NCBI GenBank assembly: GCA_964634605.1
Contig: CAZWLJ010000001.1
Span: forward strand, 1-64,000
Source: UPXZ01 sp964634605
GTDB lineage: Bacteria > Bacteroidota > Bacteroidia > Bacteroidales > Paludibacteraceae
DNA length: 64,000 nt
Direction of reading: 5' to 3'
Shown here: positions 41,612-53,051 of the stretch, piece after piece
How the letters are laid out: the number at the start of each line of letters is the position of its first letter
Position numbering within the stretch: the stretch's first letter is position 1
Translations under genes and position numbers: made by a program
Notes under the pieces: generated by a model
The model's database searches: none
Told to the model about the DNA's origin: nothing
The model's input: the letters and a program-made list of their open reading frames with translations, nothing else

Positions 41612-42799
41612 ATGAGTTTTTTAAGTGAATTGCTGGCTCAGTATCAGGAGCCACAACGGGTAAAAAAACTGGGACTTTACCCTTACTTCCGTCCGATTGA
41701 ATCAGATCAGGACACAGTAGTAAAAATCAACGGTAAACCCGTTCTGATGTTTGGTTCAAACAGTTACCTCGGACTTACCAACCACCCCCGTCTTAAAGAA
41801 GGAGCAATAAAAGCTGTAGAGAAATACGGTACAGGATGTGCCGGATCACGTTTTCTGAACGGCACCCTCGACATTCACCTTGAACTGGAAGAAAAGCTTG
41901 CCAAATTAGTACACAAAGAATCCGCACTGGTTTATCCCACCGGTTTTACCGTAAATTCGGGTGTTATACCCTGCCTGGTGGGCCGCGACGATTATTTGAT
42001 TTACGACGAGCGCAACCATGCTTCCATTATTGAAGGAAAAAGGCTTACCTTCGGCAAAGCGCTGAAGTACAAACACAACGACATGGAGCATCTGGAAAAA
42101 GTGCTGAAAAAGTGCGAACCGGATAAAGTGAAACTCATCGTTACCGACGGAGTTTTCAGTATGGAAGGCGATGTAGCCAGACTGCCCGAAATGGTGGAAT
42201 TATCGAAAAAATACAACGCCTCGCTTTATGTTGACGAAGCTCATTCGCTCGGTGTATTCGGTGCTACAGGTGCGGGAGTCTGCGAACACTTCGGCCTGAC
42301 CAAAGATGTGGATCTTATCATGGGTACATTCAGCAAGTCGCTCGGCACTATCGGCGGTTTCATTGCTGCCGACGAAGACATCATCAATTACCTGAAACAT
42401 ACCTCGCGCACGCTTATTTTCAGCGCTTCCATCACTCCGGCCTCTACCGGATGCGTACTGGCTGCACTTGACGTGATGGCCGAAGAAACCTGGCGTAAAG
42501 ACCAGCTCTGGGCAAACACGAAACGGGCAAAAGAAGGATTCGAAAAAGCAGGGTTCGAAATCGGACCTACCGAAACCCCCATCATCCCGCTGTATGTTCG
42601 CGACAACATGAAAACCTTCACGCTTACACGAATGCTGATGGACGACGGTGTGTTTGTAAACCCCGTGGTAACTCCGGCAGTAAGCCCCGAAGATACGCTC
42701 ATACGCTACTCACTGATGGCAACACATACGTTTGAACAAATCGATGAATCCATCGAGAAGATTTCGAAAGTTGCACGCCAGCTTGGAATTATTAAATAG
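41612..42799 (+). CDS. spt: Serine palmitoyltransferase
   Basis: A 395-residue PLP-dependent alpha-oxoamine synthase that condenses serine with an acyl-CoA or acyl-ACP to start sphingolipid synthesis. The PLP lysine is K242 in GTFSKSLGTIGGF. The stacking histidine is in DERNHASI (H136), and DEAHSLG (208-214) holds the cofactor aspartate. YGTGCAGSRFLNGTLDIH and the FGSNSYLGLTNHP start are typical. By overall pattern it is close to the Bacteroides Spt and not to BioF or Kbl. It is cytoplasmic and monocistronic. BioF cannot be fully excluded by eye. Confidence 0.88.
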   Translation: MSFLSELLAQYQEPQRVKKLGLYPYFRPIESDQDTVVKINGKPVLMFGSNSYLGLTNHPRLKEGAIKAVEKYGTGCAGSRFLNGTLDIHLELEEKLAKLVHKESALVYPTGFTVNSGVIPCLVGRDDYLIYDERNHASIIEGKRLTFGKALKYKHNDMEHLEKVLKKCEPDKVKLIVTDGVFSMEGDVARLPEMVELSKKYNASLYVDEAHSLGVFGATGAGVCEHFGLTKDVDLIMGTFSKSLGTIGGFIAADEDIINYLKHTSRTLIFSASITPASTGCVLAALDVMAEETWRKDQLWANTKRAKEGFEKAGFEIGPTETPIIPLYVRDNMKTFTLTRMLMDDGVFVNPVVTPAVSPEDTLIRYSLMATHTFEQIDESIEKISKVARQLGIIK

Positions 42800-42864
42800 G
42801 ACAACCCTTTCCCTGCTTCAAAGGGGGATATCGAATGGTTAGTTCTAAAATTATTTACCATAAT

Positions 42865-42926
42865 GATTATCTATAATGTCTTATCATTCATCATTTTGAG
42901 ATATTATAGATAATCTTTCTTTTTAT
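42865..42926 (+). terminator. Long hairpin downstream of spt, probable terminator
   Basis: GATTATCTATAAT (42865-42877) pairs perfectly with ATTATAGATAATC (42903-42915); pairing continues inwards for several bases with two wobbles. TTTCTTTTTAT follows. The loop is about 14-25 nt. The stem is A/T-rich, so a remnant mobile hairpin is an alternative. Confidence 0.65.
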
Positions 42927-42991
42927 AACACTTGTTAAAACGCTCATTTATTCCCTCTTCAGGGAGTTAGAGGGCATGTTTATTTATTTTT

Positions 42992-44614
<1,623 letters not shown>

Positions 44615-44644
44615 CACTTTCTGTCCTATAATGAATATAATAAG

Positions 44645-44679
44645 AAAGCGAACTCCTGAAGTGGAATTCGCTTTTTTTA
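44645..44679. terminator. Bidirectional terminator between the ABC-F and glutamine synthetase genes
   Basis: AAAGCGAACTCC (44645-44656) pairs with GGAATTCGCTTT (44663-44674), one mismatch, with 6-nt loop and T-run. Confidence 0.88.
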
Positions 44680-44703
44680 TTTCCGGTAACAAACCTTTTC
44701 TTT

Positions 44704-46212
44704 CTACCCGCAATAGAAATACAGATCGACCATTTCGGCCATTTTCGGCGGATTGTTGGCAATTTCTTCGCGTATATGCTGATCGTTGAAGGCTCGCAGC
44801 CGGCGTACGATGTCGTCGATAATCTGTCTGTCGAATACTCCGTACTGCTCGAAGATAGCACGGTTCTTTTCCAATGCGCCTGCCGACTCCCAGCACGACG
44901 CAGGCAGCTGAGCCAGCGATTCCATTTTTTTCCGGTTTTCCTCGCGGTGTATATTCACGTCCACATAAGTCCGGGCAGCAACTTCGCTGGCGTTTTCCAT
45001 CTCGAAACCGTAACGGGCAGCCACACACAAACCTGCCATCAGCAGATAGATGTCGGCACTGCCGTCCGGGCAGCGAAACTCGATGGTTTGCTTGTCGGAA
45101 TGATCGCGTAATTCGGGCTTTTCGTTCGGATTGGCAATGGCTACCATGTTATTCCCGCTTGTCCACCCGAGTGGCACACGCACAAGTACCGAACGGTTCC
45201 GGTCGCCCCAGCAAACGGATGTCGGAGCTTCCTGATGAGGCACCAGGCGGAAGTACGAAGTCGGATTCATATTGCCGAACGCGGTGAGTGAAGCAGCGCA
45301 GGTCATGTATCCGGCAATGGCTTTATGTGCTGTTTCGCTCAGTTTTCCATCCTTCACATACTGATTGACCCCATCTCTGGTAATGCGTGTATGGATGTGC
45401 AGTCCGCTACCGGCTTTGGCTGTGGTTATCTTCGGGGCAAATGTCACATCGAGCCCGTACCGGTAAGCCAGGTTGCGGATAATCCATTTGGCTATCACTA
45501 CCTGATCGGCTGCATCGCAGGCATCGGTAACCAAAAATTCAATTTCATTCTGCTCGTAAATTTTATCACCCAGTGTGAAATTACCCACTTCCGAATGACC
45601 GTATTTGATCATTCCGCCTGCCCGAGCGATGTAAAGCATGCACTCGCGCCTGAATTGTCCGAATTTAGTGAAAGGACCGGCTTCGTGGTAACCTCTCTGG
45701 TTGGGGATGGGAAAATCATCCTCGCGGTTGCCAATCACGTAAAATTCCAGTTCACCCATCGCCTGAAAATTCATTCCTGTCACTTTGGTGAAAACCTGGG
45801 TGGCTTTTTTCAGGATGTATTCGGGTGAATTTTCCATCGGCAGCCCGTCTTTATTGAAAAACGAACAAAACATCGACAGGGTGGGAATTTCGTTGAAAGG
45901 ATCGAGAAAAGCCGTTGAGAAACGGGGGATGACGTATAAATCGCTCGAACCGGCATGAATGAAATCGGGAAAAAGACTAGAGCCATCCACCCTTTCGCCA
46001 GTGGAGAGGATTTGTTCCAGGTAATTTCTGTCGGTGAGGATGAAATTCAGTGTTTTCAGCCTGCCGTCACCTGCCACATACCTGAAATCAATCATTTTGA
46101 TTTCATTGGCTTTCACGTAACTGATTATATCCGCTTTGGTAAATTCTTTGGGCGACTTGCGGAGAAAAGCCACCAGAGGATTCAGATTCATCGAAAAGTT
46201 ATCCACGCTCAT
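44704..46212 (-). CDS. Glutamine synthetase family protein
   Basis: 502 residues from the Met at 46210-46212. A longer frame to 46314 adds 34 unlikely residues and runs into the -7 box at 46312-46319. The GS beta-grasp lies near the N terminus (IKMIDFRYVAGDGRLK). Catalytic metal and substrate segments follow: MGELEFYVIG, GHSEVGNFTLG, YEQNEIEF, AGSGLHIHTRI, NRSVLVRVP, IEFRCPDGSADIYL. It makes glutamine from glutamate and ammonia. The length fits the type I-like enzymes of Bacteroidales. Monocistronic, minus strand. Confidence 0.9.
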   Translation of the reverse strand: MSVDNFSMNLNPLVAFLRKSPKEFTKADIISYVKANEIKMIDFRYVAGDGRLKTLNFILTDRNYLEQILSTGERVDGSSLFPDFIHAGSSDLYVIPRFSTAFLDPFNEIPTLSMFCSFFNKDGLPMENSPEYILKKATQVFTKVTGMNFQAMGELEFYVIGNREDDFPIPNQRGYHEAGPFTKFGQFRRECMLYIARAGGMIKYGHSEVGNFTLGDKIYEQNEIEFLVTDACDAADQVVIAKWIIRNLAYRYGLDVTFAPKITTAKAGSGLHIHTRITRDGVNQYVKDGKLSETAHKAIAGYMTCAASLTAFGNMNPTSYFRLVPHQEAPTSVCWGDRNRSVLVRVPLGWTSGNNMVAIANPNEKPELRDHSDKQTIEFRCPDGSADIYLLMAGLCVAARYGFEMENASEVAARTYVDVNIHREENRKKMESLAQLPASCWESAGALEKNRAIFEQYGVFDRQIIDDIVRRLRAFNDQHIREEIANNPPKMAEMVDLYFYCG

Positions 46213-46685
46213 ACGATTTAATTTTATGATTGTTATGGGTGTTTTTTTATTTTTTCCCTGAATGACAGGCAGTTCTAAACCGTGTTGTTCAGCTTCGTCA
46301 GTCAGGAGGTGCAAAGTTAATTAAAAATCAGTTGGGAGCGACGGACAGTAATTACTTTTTTGCATAAATTCAGGCTTAAAATTCATTTATTCGACCCGTT
46401 AAGTTTTGAAAATTGATCAGAGTCCGTTCTTTATCGATAAAAAGAGTCGTTTTGATTCTGCTGGTTGACCTGAGGTTTGTATTCCAGCCATGCTCTTAAC
46501 ATGATTTAACAGAACAATTTCAATCGTTCATAACTGTTTCACGTTCATACAATTGAACCATGATGCATGCTTCGCAAAAATAAATCCGAAACTATAATTT
46601 TCGTCCGAAAGATGATAAACAGCTGTCAAAAATGGTTTTGTGAATTATTTTTGTATTTTTGTAAATGTTTACGAATCAATAGTAT
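46213..46685. other. Divergent intergenic region between glutamine synthetase and ppk1
   Basis: 473 bp. The minus strand has TAACTTTG (46312-46319) about 100 nt before the glutamine synthetase start. The plus strand has TATTTTTG at 46654-46661 (another at 46646-46653), 25 bp before the ppk1 ATG. Neither has a clear TTG at the usual distance. Nothing else recognised. Confidence 0.5.
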
Positions 46686-48758
46686 ATGAGCAAGAAAACA
46701 AAGCCGGAATTGATCAACAGAGAGATGAGCTGGTTGTACTTCAACGACCGTGTACTTCAGGAGTCAGCCAATCGCAGGGTTCCCCTGATAGAACGCCTGA
46801 AATTTCTGGGTATTTTCTCGAATAATCTGGATGAGTTTTTCAGAGTGCGTGTAGCTACACTTCAGCGAATGTCTGATATGAAAATCAGCTCAGGTCTAAA
46901 GAAAGAAAAACCGGATGTGATTTTGAAAAAGATTTCGGTCTACACTTCGTCGCTGCAGACGCTGGTGGAAGACAACTATCAGCAGATAAAAGAGCAGCTC
47001 AAATCCGAGAATATATTTATTGTGGATGAAACCGAACTGAACGATGAGCAGACTGCATTTGCTGTTAGTTATTACGACAAGCATCTCGAAGACGCCATCA
47101 CACCCATCATGCTTTCAGGTTCGGGCAAAACCTTCCCCGAGATGCAGGATGCCCGCATTTACTTTTTCGTGAGGTTAAAAAACAGCCTGAAAGTTACCGA
47201 AAAAAAATACGCCCTGATAGAAATGCCCGGCTCGGAGTATTCGCGTTTTCTGGTATTACCGTCAAAAGACAATAAAAAATATGTCATTTTCCTGGATGAT
47301 GTTATCCGGCTTTGCTTACCGCAACTTTTCAGGAGTCTTCCCTATGATACTTTTGATATTTACACCACCAAAATAACCCGCGACTCGGAAATGGAAACAG
47401 AGGCAGAGCTGGGTGAAGGCATCGTGGAAAAAGTGAGCAAGGGAATAAAAAGCCGCCGGTACGGCTCGCCGCTGCGTTTTATTTACGACAGGACCATGCC
47501 TGAAGAGATGAAAAAATACCTGCTGAAAAAGATTAATTTCAAAAAAAACGGAACCATCATTCCGGGAGGCAGGTATCACAACTTCAAGGATTTCATGGGA
47601 TTTCCGACGCTGGGACGTGCAGATCTGGTGTATCCGAAAACGTCAGGACTCGAAAACGAAACCATCAGGGCATCCAACTCGGTGATAAAAGCCATCGAAG
47701 CTCAGGATTTATTCCTGCACTACCCCTACTACAGTTTTTCGCAGTACGTGCAGCTGCTCCGCGATGCAGCCATCGATCCGGAAGTGAAAAGTATCAAAAT
47801 AACTCTCTACCGGATGGCTCACCGTTCGAAAGTAGCGAAAGCGCTGATTTTTGCAGCCCGAAACGGCAAACAGGTTACTGCTGTGGTCGAATTGCTGGCA
47901 CGTTTTGACGAAGAACATAACATACAATGGGCGCAGCGTATGGAAGAAGCAGGGGTGAAAATCACGTTTGGAGTGGAAGGGCTTAAAATTCACAGCAAAC
48001 TCACACTCATCAAAAAGAAAAACGGCAAGCGAATTGCTGCTGTAAGTACCGGAAATTTCCACGAAGGAAATGCTGCCGTATATACCGACTTCACCCTGTT
48101 CACGGCCAATAATGAAATTACTGCCGAACTGGAAAAAGTATTTGACTTTATCAATCAGCCGTTCCAGATGACCCACTACTCGCATCTGCTGGTTTCACCG
48201 CAGGAAATGCGCAAAAAGCTGAACCAGCTTATTCAGAACGAAATTATCAATGCAAAAAAAGGTTTACCGGCATTCATATTGTGTAAAATCAACCACATCA
48301 CCGATCCGAAACTGATAGAGAAACTCTACGATGCAGCCAGCTCAGGTGTAAAAATAAAGATGCTGGTGCGCGGGCAGCTTTCGATGGTACCTGTACGCCC
48401 CGAACTGAAGGGGAATATTGAAATAACAGGAATCGTGGATAAATTTCTGGAGCACTCGCGGATCTTTATTTTCTGTAATAACCAGGCGGAGAAATACTAC
48501 ATCTCGTCGGCCGACTGGATGACCCGGAATCTGGATCAGCGAATTGAAGTGGCAATTCCTGTTTACGACAAAACGATCCAGCAGGAACTGAAAACCATCG
48601 TGGAATACGGCCTGAAGGATAATGTAAAGGCACGTATCTGCGACGGTACGGGCGAAAACCGGATGAAAACAAACGATGAACCTCCCTTCCGTTCGCAATA
48701 CGAACTAATGAACCATTACATAAAACTGGAAGAAAGCAAGCTTCAAAAAACCGACTAA
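46686..48758 (+). CDS. ppk1: Polyphosphate kinase 1
   Basis: A 690-residue Ppk1 that makes inorganic polyphosphate from ATP. It starts with the N domain NREMSWLYFNDRVLQESANRRVPLIERLKFL. The phosphorylated histidine is in GLKIHSKLTLI (about H436) and the second conserved histidine in GNFHEGNAAVYTDF (about H459). The C-terminal ADWMTRNLDQRIEVAIPV block is intact. It is cytoplasmic and monocistronic, and converges with the GH95 gene with only 14 bp between the stops. Confidence 0.96.
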   Translation: MSKKTKPELINREMSWLYFNDRVLQESANRRVPLIERLKFLGIFSNNLDEFFRVRVATLQRMSDMKISSGLKKEKPDVILKKISVYTSSLQTLVEDNYQQIKEQLKSENIFIVDETELNDEQTAFAVSYYDKHLEDAITPIMLSGSGKTFPEMQDARIYFFVRLKNSLKVTEKKYALIEMPGSEYSRFLVLPSKDNKKYVIFLDDVIRLCLPQLFRSLPYDTFDIYTTKITRDSEMETEAELGEGIVEKVSKGIKSRRYGSPLRFIYDRTMPEEMKKYLLKKINFKKNGTIIPGGRYHNFKDFMGFPTLGRADLVYPKTSGLENETIRASNSVIKAIEAQDLFLHYPYYSFSQYVQLLRDAAIDPEVKSIKITLYRMAHRSKVAKALIFAARNGKQVTAVVELLARFDEEHNIQWAQRMEEAGVKITFGVEGLKIHSKLTLIKKKNGKRIAAVSTGNFHEGNAAVYTDFTLFTANNEITAELEKVFDFINQPFQMTHYSHLLVSPQEMRKKLNQLIQNEIINAKKGLPAFILCKINHITDPKLIEKLYDAASSGVKIKMLVRGQLSMVPVRPELKGNIEITGIVDKFLEHSRIFIFCNNQAEKYYISSADWMTRNLDQRIEVAIPVYDKTIQQELKTIVEYGLKDNVKARICDGTGENRMKTNDEPPFRSQYELMNHYIKLEESKLQKTD

Positions 48759-48772
48759 TCCGTACAGATTTT

Positions 48773-51196
48773 TTACCTTTTGAAATGAAGCACAATACGG
48801 TCGCCCGAATAAACAACTAACTTCAGAAATCCGTCCTCTTTTACCGGACTACCATTTTCCGACGTCACATCAGTCACGTAAGCGGGAAGTTTGATGCGGA
48901 TGGTGTTGTCTGCTTTGGCATGAACAACGGCTTCAGTCACCTGACCGTTTTCCCAGCGTACATCCATTACAGCTCCTCCGCGTACACGGAGTCCACTGAA
49001 CTCACCCGACTTCCATTTATCAGGAAGCGCGGGAAGCAGCTCCACGTATCCGTCGTGACTCTGAATCAGCATTTCGGCAATTCCGGCAGTTCCTCCGAAG
49101 TTTCCGTCGATCTGGAACGGCGGATGGGAGCAGAATAAGTTGGGGTAAGTGCCCCCGCCGGCTTTTCCCGGATTCCTGGCATTGAATGCAGGTTGCAGAA
49201 GGCTTTTGAGCAGTTTGTACGATCTGTTCCCGTCGTGCAGCCGCGCCCAGAAATTCACTTTCCATGCCCGCGACCATCCTGTACCTTCATCGCCGCGGCG
49301 GTTGAGTGTTTCGCGGGCAGCGCCGGCCAGTTCAGGCGTACGGTAAGGTGTAATCTGGTTGGAAGGAAATAACCCGTACAAATGCGATACATGGCGGTGC
49401 TGTGGTTCGGCTTCGGGGTAATCTTCGAGCCATTCCTGCAGATAGCCCTCTTTGCTTATCTGCATGGGCGGAAGTTTGGGTAGTGCTGCCTTTATTTTGT
49501 CAACAACCGGATCAGTGGCTTCAAGAATCTCTGCAGCGCTCAGCACATTGCCAAACAATTCTCTGACTATCTGAACATCCATGGTAGGTCCCATGCAAAC
49601 ATACACAGGCTCCTTATCGTTACCAGGCTGGAAGAAAGCATTCTCGGGCGAAGATGACGGTGCTGTAACCAGCCAGCCGTTTTTGGGTTCGGCTATCATC
49701 GTGGAAAGGAAAAACTGTGCGGCTCCTGTAAGCGTGGGGAAAATACTTTTCAGGTAATTTTTATCGCGTGTGAAGGCATAATGTTCCCACAGGTGTTCAC
49801 AAAGCCATGCTCCGCCGGTGTTCGTAGCACCCCAAGAGGCATGTTCGGCAGGTGCTGTGAATCGCCACGGATTGGTTATCACATGAGCCACCCAGCCTTC
49901 GGAATTATAAAAGGCTTTTGCTGTGGCTTCGCCCGAAGGAACGAGCGACCGGGTGAAATCAATCAGCGGCTTGTGCAGCTCCGACAGATTGCAGACTTCG
50001 GCAGGCCAGTAATTCATCTGAACATTGATATTCAGGTGATAATCGCCGTTCCAGGGTGTCTGAACTCCTTTAGCCCAAAGTCCCTGCAGATTGAGGGGCA
50101 AACTGTTTTCTCGTGTTCCGCTTATCATCAGATACCTTCCGAACTGGAAATACAGTGCGGCAAATGCCGGGTCGTCGTTTTTCTGAAATTCCGTCAGACG
50201 CTGGTTGGCGGGAAGTCCGGCATTCATGTCGCTTCCGAGTTTAAGGCTTACACGGTTAAATTTCTCCTGGTATTTGCTGATGTGTTCGGTTCGCAATTTG
50301 AAGTAGGGAGTAGTACATGCGGCAGCGAGCAGACTTTCGACCGTTTTAACATAATCTTTGTCGGTCATATTCGTTGACGATGAAACAACAATGAGGGCTT
50401 CGGTGGCATCAACTATCTTCAGTTGCCCTTTGTCAGCCGAAATTTTTCCATCCCTGCTTATAATCCGGATGCTGGTTTTATACTTCGTTCCCCTGGAAGT
50501 GTTTTGTCCGTCGTTAAGCTGTCCCTGCATAGTGACTACCAGGCCGTCGAGCGTCACATTTCCTCTTTCGGGGCGACTCAGATCAAGTGTAAATCCCACC
50601 GATTTCTTAGTATCGGAGCTGATTCTGATAACCATCACATCTGCCCGGTGCGATACGAAATACTCGCGGGTGTAGGTCGTTTTTCCTTTTTTGAAAACTG
50701 TGGATGCAATGGCATTATTGAGGTTGAGCGAAAAATTGTAATCCGATGTCGTTGCTTTTGCTGCCTGTGAAGGATAGTCGTAAGTGATTCGCAGGTTTCC
50801 GAGCATCTGAAAACATCCGTAGGGGGCATCTTTCCCCTGCCCGAATGCCGAACCGGGTCCGTTGCATCTGAATTGTTTGTACATCAGATTCTGGGCTTCC
50901 AGATTTTTTCCTTCCAGCAGATACCTGCGGATTTGAGGCAGATAATCGATGGCGTTGATGTTCAGTGCATTCTCCACACTTCCCGACCACATGGTAATAT
51001 CATTGAGCACAATGTTCTCGGTATCGGTTCCGCCATCGGGCATCATCCCCAGCCGCCCGTTGCCAAGCGGAATGGTCGATTCCCAGATCGAAGCAGGAGA
51101 ATCATACTTCAAAATCAGGTTTTTATCTTCGGATCTCACGGTGACAAGAACCATTACAGACAGGATAATTGTAAATAGGATACGAGCCGGTTTCAT
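48773..51196 (-). CDS. Glycoside hydrolase family 95 (alpha-L-fucosidase/galactosidase type)
   Basis: An 807-residue exported enzyme with a signal peptide (1-22). GH95 marks: IPLGNGRLGMMPDGG near the N terminus, DITMWSGS, WNGDYHLNINVQMNYWPAEVCNLSEL in the (alpha/alpha)6 barrel, QHRHVSHLYGLFPSNQI and FQIDGNFGGTAGIAEM towards the end. GH95 enzymes invert alpha-1,2-fucosides or alpha-L-galactosides of host or plant glycans. There is no SusCD pair nearby. Exact specificity unknown. Confidence 0.93.
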   Translation of the reverse strand: MKPARILFTIILSVMVLVTVRSEDKNLILKYDSPASIWESTIPLGNGRLGMMPDGGTDTENIVLNDITMWSGSVENALNINAIDYLPQIRRYLLEGKNLEAQNLMYKQFRCNGPGSAFGQGKDAPYGCFQMLGNLRITYDYPSQAAKATTSDYNFSLNLNNAIASTVFKKGKTTYTREYFVSHRADVMVIRISSDTKKSVGFTLDLSRPERGNVTLDGLVVTMQGQLNDGQNTSRGTKYKTSIRIISRDGKISADKGQLKIVDATEALIVVSSSTNMTDKDYVKTVESLLAAACTTPYFKLRTEHISKYQEKFNRVSLKLGSDMNAGLPANQRLTEFQKNDDPAFAALYFQFGRYLMISGTRENSLPLNLQGLWAKGVQTPWNGDYHLNINVQMNYWPAEVCNLSELHKPLIDFTRSLVPSGEATAKAFYNSEGWVAHVITNPWRFTAPAEHASWGATNTGGAWLCEHLWEHYAFTRDKNYLKSIFPTLTGAAQFFLSTMIAEPKNGWLVTAPSSSPENAFFQPGNDKEPVYVCMGPTMDVQIVRELFGNVLSAAEILEATDPVVDKIKAALPKLPPMQISKEGYLQEWLEDYPEAEPQHRHVSHLYGLFPSNQITPYRTPELAGAARETLNRRGDEGTGWSRAWKVNFWARLHDGNRSYKLLKSLLQPAFNARNPGKAGGGTYPNLFCSHPPFQIDGNFGGTAGIAEMLIQSHDGYVELLPALPDKWKSGEFSGLRVRGGAVMDVRWENGQVTEAVVHAKADNTIRIKLPAYVTDVTSENGSPVKEDGFLKLVVYSGDRIVLHFKR

Positions 51197-51272
51197 GATT
51201 GATTGATTTTTCTGAGGTATTGCAGGAATTTCAGTGAAAAGGGAAAGTAAAGTACAGGGAAAAAACCAAAAC

Positions 51273-51686
51273 TTATCGCCCGAACCATCTTTTTTTCCTG
51301 GGAGGAGAATCGGGTATAAATTCGGATGATACTGGTGACCAGGGATTGCCCGACATGATCATCCGGTAGATAACTCCCCAGTCAGGTAATCCGCCGAGAT
51401 TCCGGTCGTCGATAAAAAGTTCGGCCGAAATCTTTCTCGACTGACTTTGAATGGCTTCACTTTCGGGATAATTGCTGTTGACAGCATAAAACTCGAGACC
51501 TCTGCTGCGACAGAATGCTACTGCATCTTCGAGCAGTGCACCTTCGCGTACCGTCCAGAGAATAAGCTGATGATGTCCTTCGTCCTGCAAACGCTTCAGC
51601 GTGTCAATTGCAAAAGGAATTTCACGACCTATTTGAGGATATTCATGGGTAACTATTGTTCCGTCAAAATCTACTGCAATAATCAT
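51273..51686 (-). CDS. HAD-like hydrolase (BT0820-type)
   Basis: 137 residues. It starts with the HAD nucleophile motif AVDFDGTIV (D6 and D8). It then has motif II WTVREG and a final acidic pair IDDRN, as in small capless HAD phosphatases such as Bacteroides BT0820. The C-terminal tail is basic (PPRKKRWFGR). Cytoplasmic. The substrate is unknown. It lies between the GH95 gene and the membrane protein gene on the same strand. Confidence 0.82.
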   Translation of the reverse strand: MIIAVDFDGTIVTHEYPQIGREIPFAIDTLKRLQDEGHHQLILWTVREGALLEDAVAFCRSRGLEFYAVNSNYPESEAIQSQSRKISAELFIDDRNLGGLPDWGVIYRMIMSGNPWSPVSSEFIPDSPPRKKRWFGR

Positions 51687-51796
51687 AAATAGCGAATGGT
51701 TTTATTAGTTTCACGTTTCGGGTTTCTGAGAATATACGTTCAAAAGCCTGAGAAGTTTTAAAGCATGTGTTCTGAATTCAAATTTCTGACATCCGA

Positions 51797-52285
51797 CTAA
51801 AACCTCCTGACAAACTGATTGGGATCTGCATCCAGATCAAGTTCGCGAATCATTTTCACACCCGATGGCTTGCAGAAATAAAGTGCAATAGCTGCTATGG
51901 CTGATGTAAAAACCATGGATTGCGAGCGAAGCATGTAAACCAGAATGACTCCGACAATTAACCCCGTTCCGACAACCCACAACCGGATGTTGGAGGCTTT
52001 TTTGTATTTTTGAAACTGAAGATACTCGTTTGTTTCCTTTCTGAGTCTGGTTGTGTAAACATGAAACCAGTATAGTGCCAGTGGAATCGAAAGCAGTAAA
52101 TAGATAAGATAGGTGGTGGATATTTTGATCCCGAGCGGACTTAGGGCATCAATTCGTTTTACCTGAATATTGCCGTAAGTCATGAAAAAAACAGCAACAA
52201 CCGCCATGATAGTCAGAAGATAAATGATGTAGTAAGTGACAGTGATTGATTTGGTGACCATTCTGATTTTTCTTTCCAGTTCCAT
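51797..52285 (-). CDS. Integral membrane protein, unknown
   Basis: 162 residues with four hydrophobic segments (about 15-37, 52-72, 100-117, 121-138) and a charged N terminus. No family recognised. It begins 12 bp after recR ends and is probably co-transcribed with it. Function unknown. Confidence 0.6.
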   Translation of the reverse strand: MELERKIRMVTKSITVTYYIIYLLTIMAVVAVFFMTYGNIQVKRIDALSPLGIKISTTYLIYLLLSIPLALYWFHVYTTRLRKETNEYLQFQKYKKASNIRLWVVGTGLIVGVILVYMLRSQSMVFTSAIAAIALYFCKPSGVKMIRELDLDADPNQFVRRF

Positions 52286-52297
52286 AGGTTTGATTTT

Positions 52298-52918
52298 TTA
52301 TTTAAATGAATTTGTAAATTCCACGCGGTTCACAATTGATCGTCCGAGAGTTACTTCATCGGCATACTCCAGTTCGTCGCCAATGGCTATTCCGCGAGCT
52401 ATTGTTGTGATTTTTACTCCTGATGGCGACAGTTTTCTGAAAATATAAAAATTAGTCGTATCGCCTTCCATCGTGGTGCTCAGAGCCAGGATAACTTCTC
52501 TGACACCCTCTTCCTGAACCCTTTTCACCAGACTTTCAATTTCAAGATCGTTTGGTCCTACTCCATCCATGGGCGAAATGATTCCTCCGAGCACATGATA
52601 AAGACCCTTGAATTGCCGGGTATTTTCTACCGACATCACATCTTTGATATTTTCGACCACACAGATCGTTTGAGCATCTCTTGCCGGATTACTGCAAATA
52701 TGACAAATTTCAGTGTCGGAAATATTATGACAGATTTTGCAGTAAACAATTTCCTTTCGCAACCGGATGAATGTATTTCCAAAAAAAACCACTTCTTCTT
52801 CGGGTTGTTTCAGCAAGTGCAGCACCAGTCTCAATGCCGTTTTACGTCCGATTCCGGGTAATTTGGCAAATTCGTTGACAGCATTTTCGAGCAGCAGGGA
52901 AGAATATAACTGGTTCAT
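52298..52918 (-). CDS. recR: Recombination mediator RecR
   Basis: 206 residues. The helix-hairpin-helix LPGIGRKTALRLVLHLL (20-36), the four-cysteine zinc finger YCKICHN...EICHIC (about 55-72) and the Toprim domain with VVENIKDVM (about 81) are all in place. RecR with RecF/O loads RecA at gaps; its partners are not here. A -7-type box, TAAATTTG on the minus strand, lies at 52941-52948. Confidence 0.96.
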   Translation of the reverse strand: MNQLYSSLLLENAVNEFAKLPGIGRKTALRLVLHLLKQPEEEVVFFGNTFIRLRKEIVYCKICHNISDTEICHICSNPARDAQTICVVENIKDVMSVENTRQFKGLYHVLGGIISPMDGVGPNDLEIESLVKRVQEEGVREVILALSTTMEGDTTNFYIFRKLSPSGVKITTIARGIAIGDELEYADEVTLGRSIVNRVEFTNSFK

Positions 52919-52940
52919 GTGGTTCGCTTCAAATAGAGTG

Positions 52941-52948
52941 CAAATTTA
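52941..52948 (-). promoter_or_regulatory. Candidate -7 box for recR
   Basis: TAAATTTG on the minus strand, 22 bp before the recR ATG. No standard TTG upstream. Confidence 0.4.
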
Positions 52949-53008
52949 GCAAAAAAATTGCATCTTCACTAATTTGAACCAAAGACATCGATTATCCGGT
53001 ATTTTTCG

Positions 53009-53016
53009 TATTTTTG
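53009..53016 (+). promoter_or_regulatory. Candidate -7 box for the SSS transporter gene
   Basis: TATTTTTG 35 bp before the ATG at 53052, which fits that start and not the Met at 52974. Confidence 0.45.
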
Positions 53017-53051
53017 TAAACAAAAATAATACACTTTTTCGGATACTTTCC

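Noticed and set aside
46212..46314. N-terminal extension of glutamine synthetase
   Set aside because: The extra residues do not resemble the family, and their first codon overlaps the probable promoter box 46312-46319.
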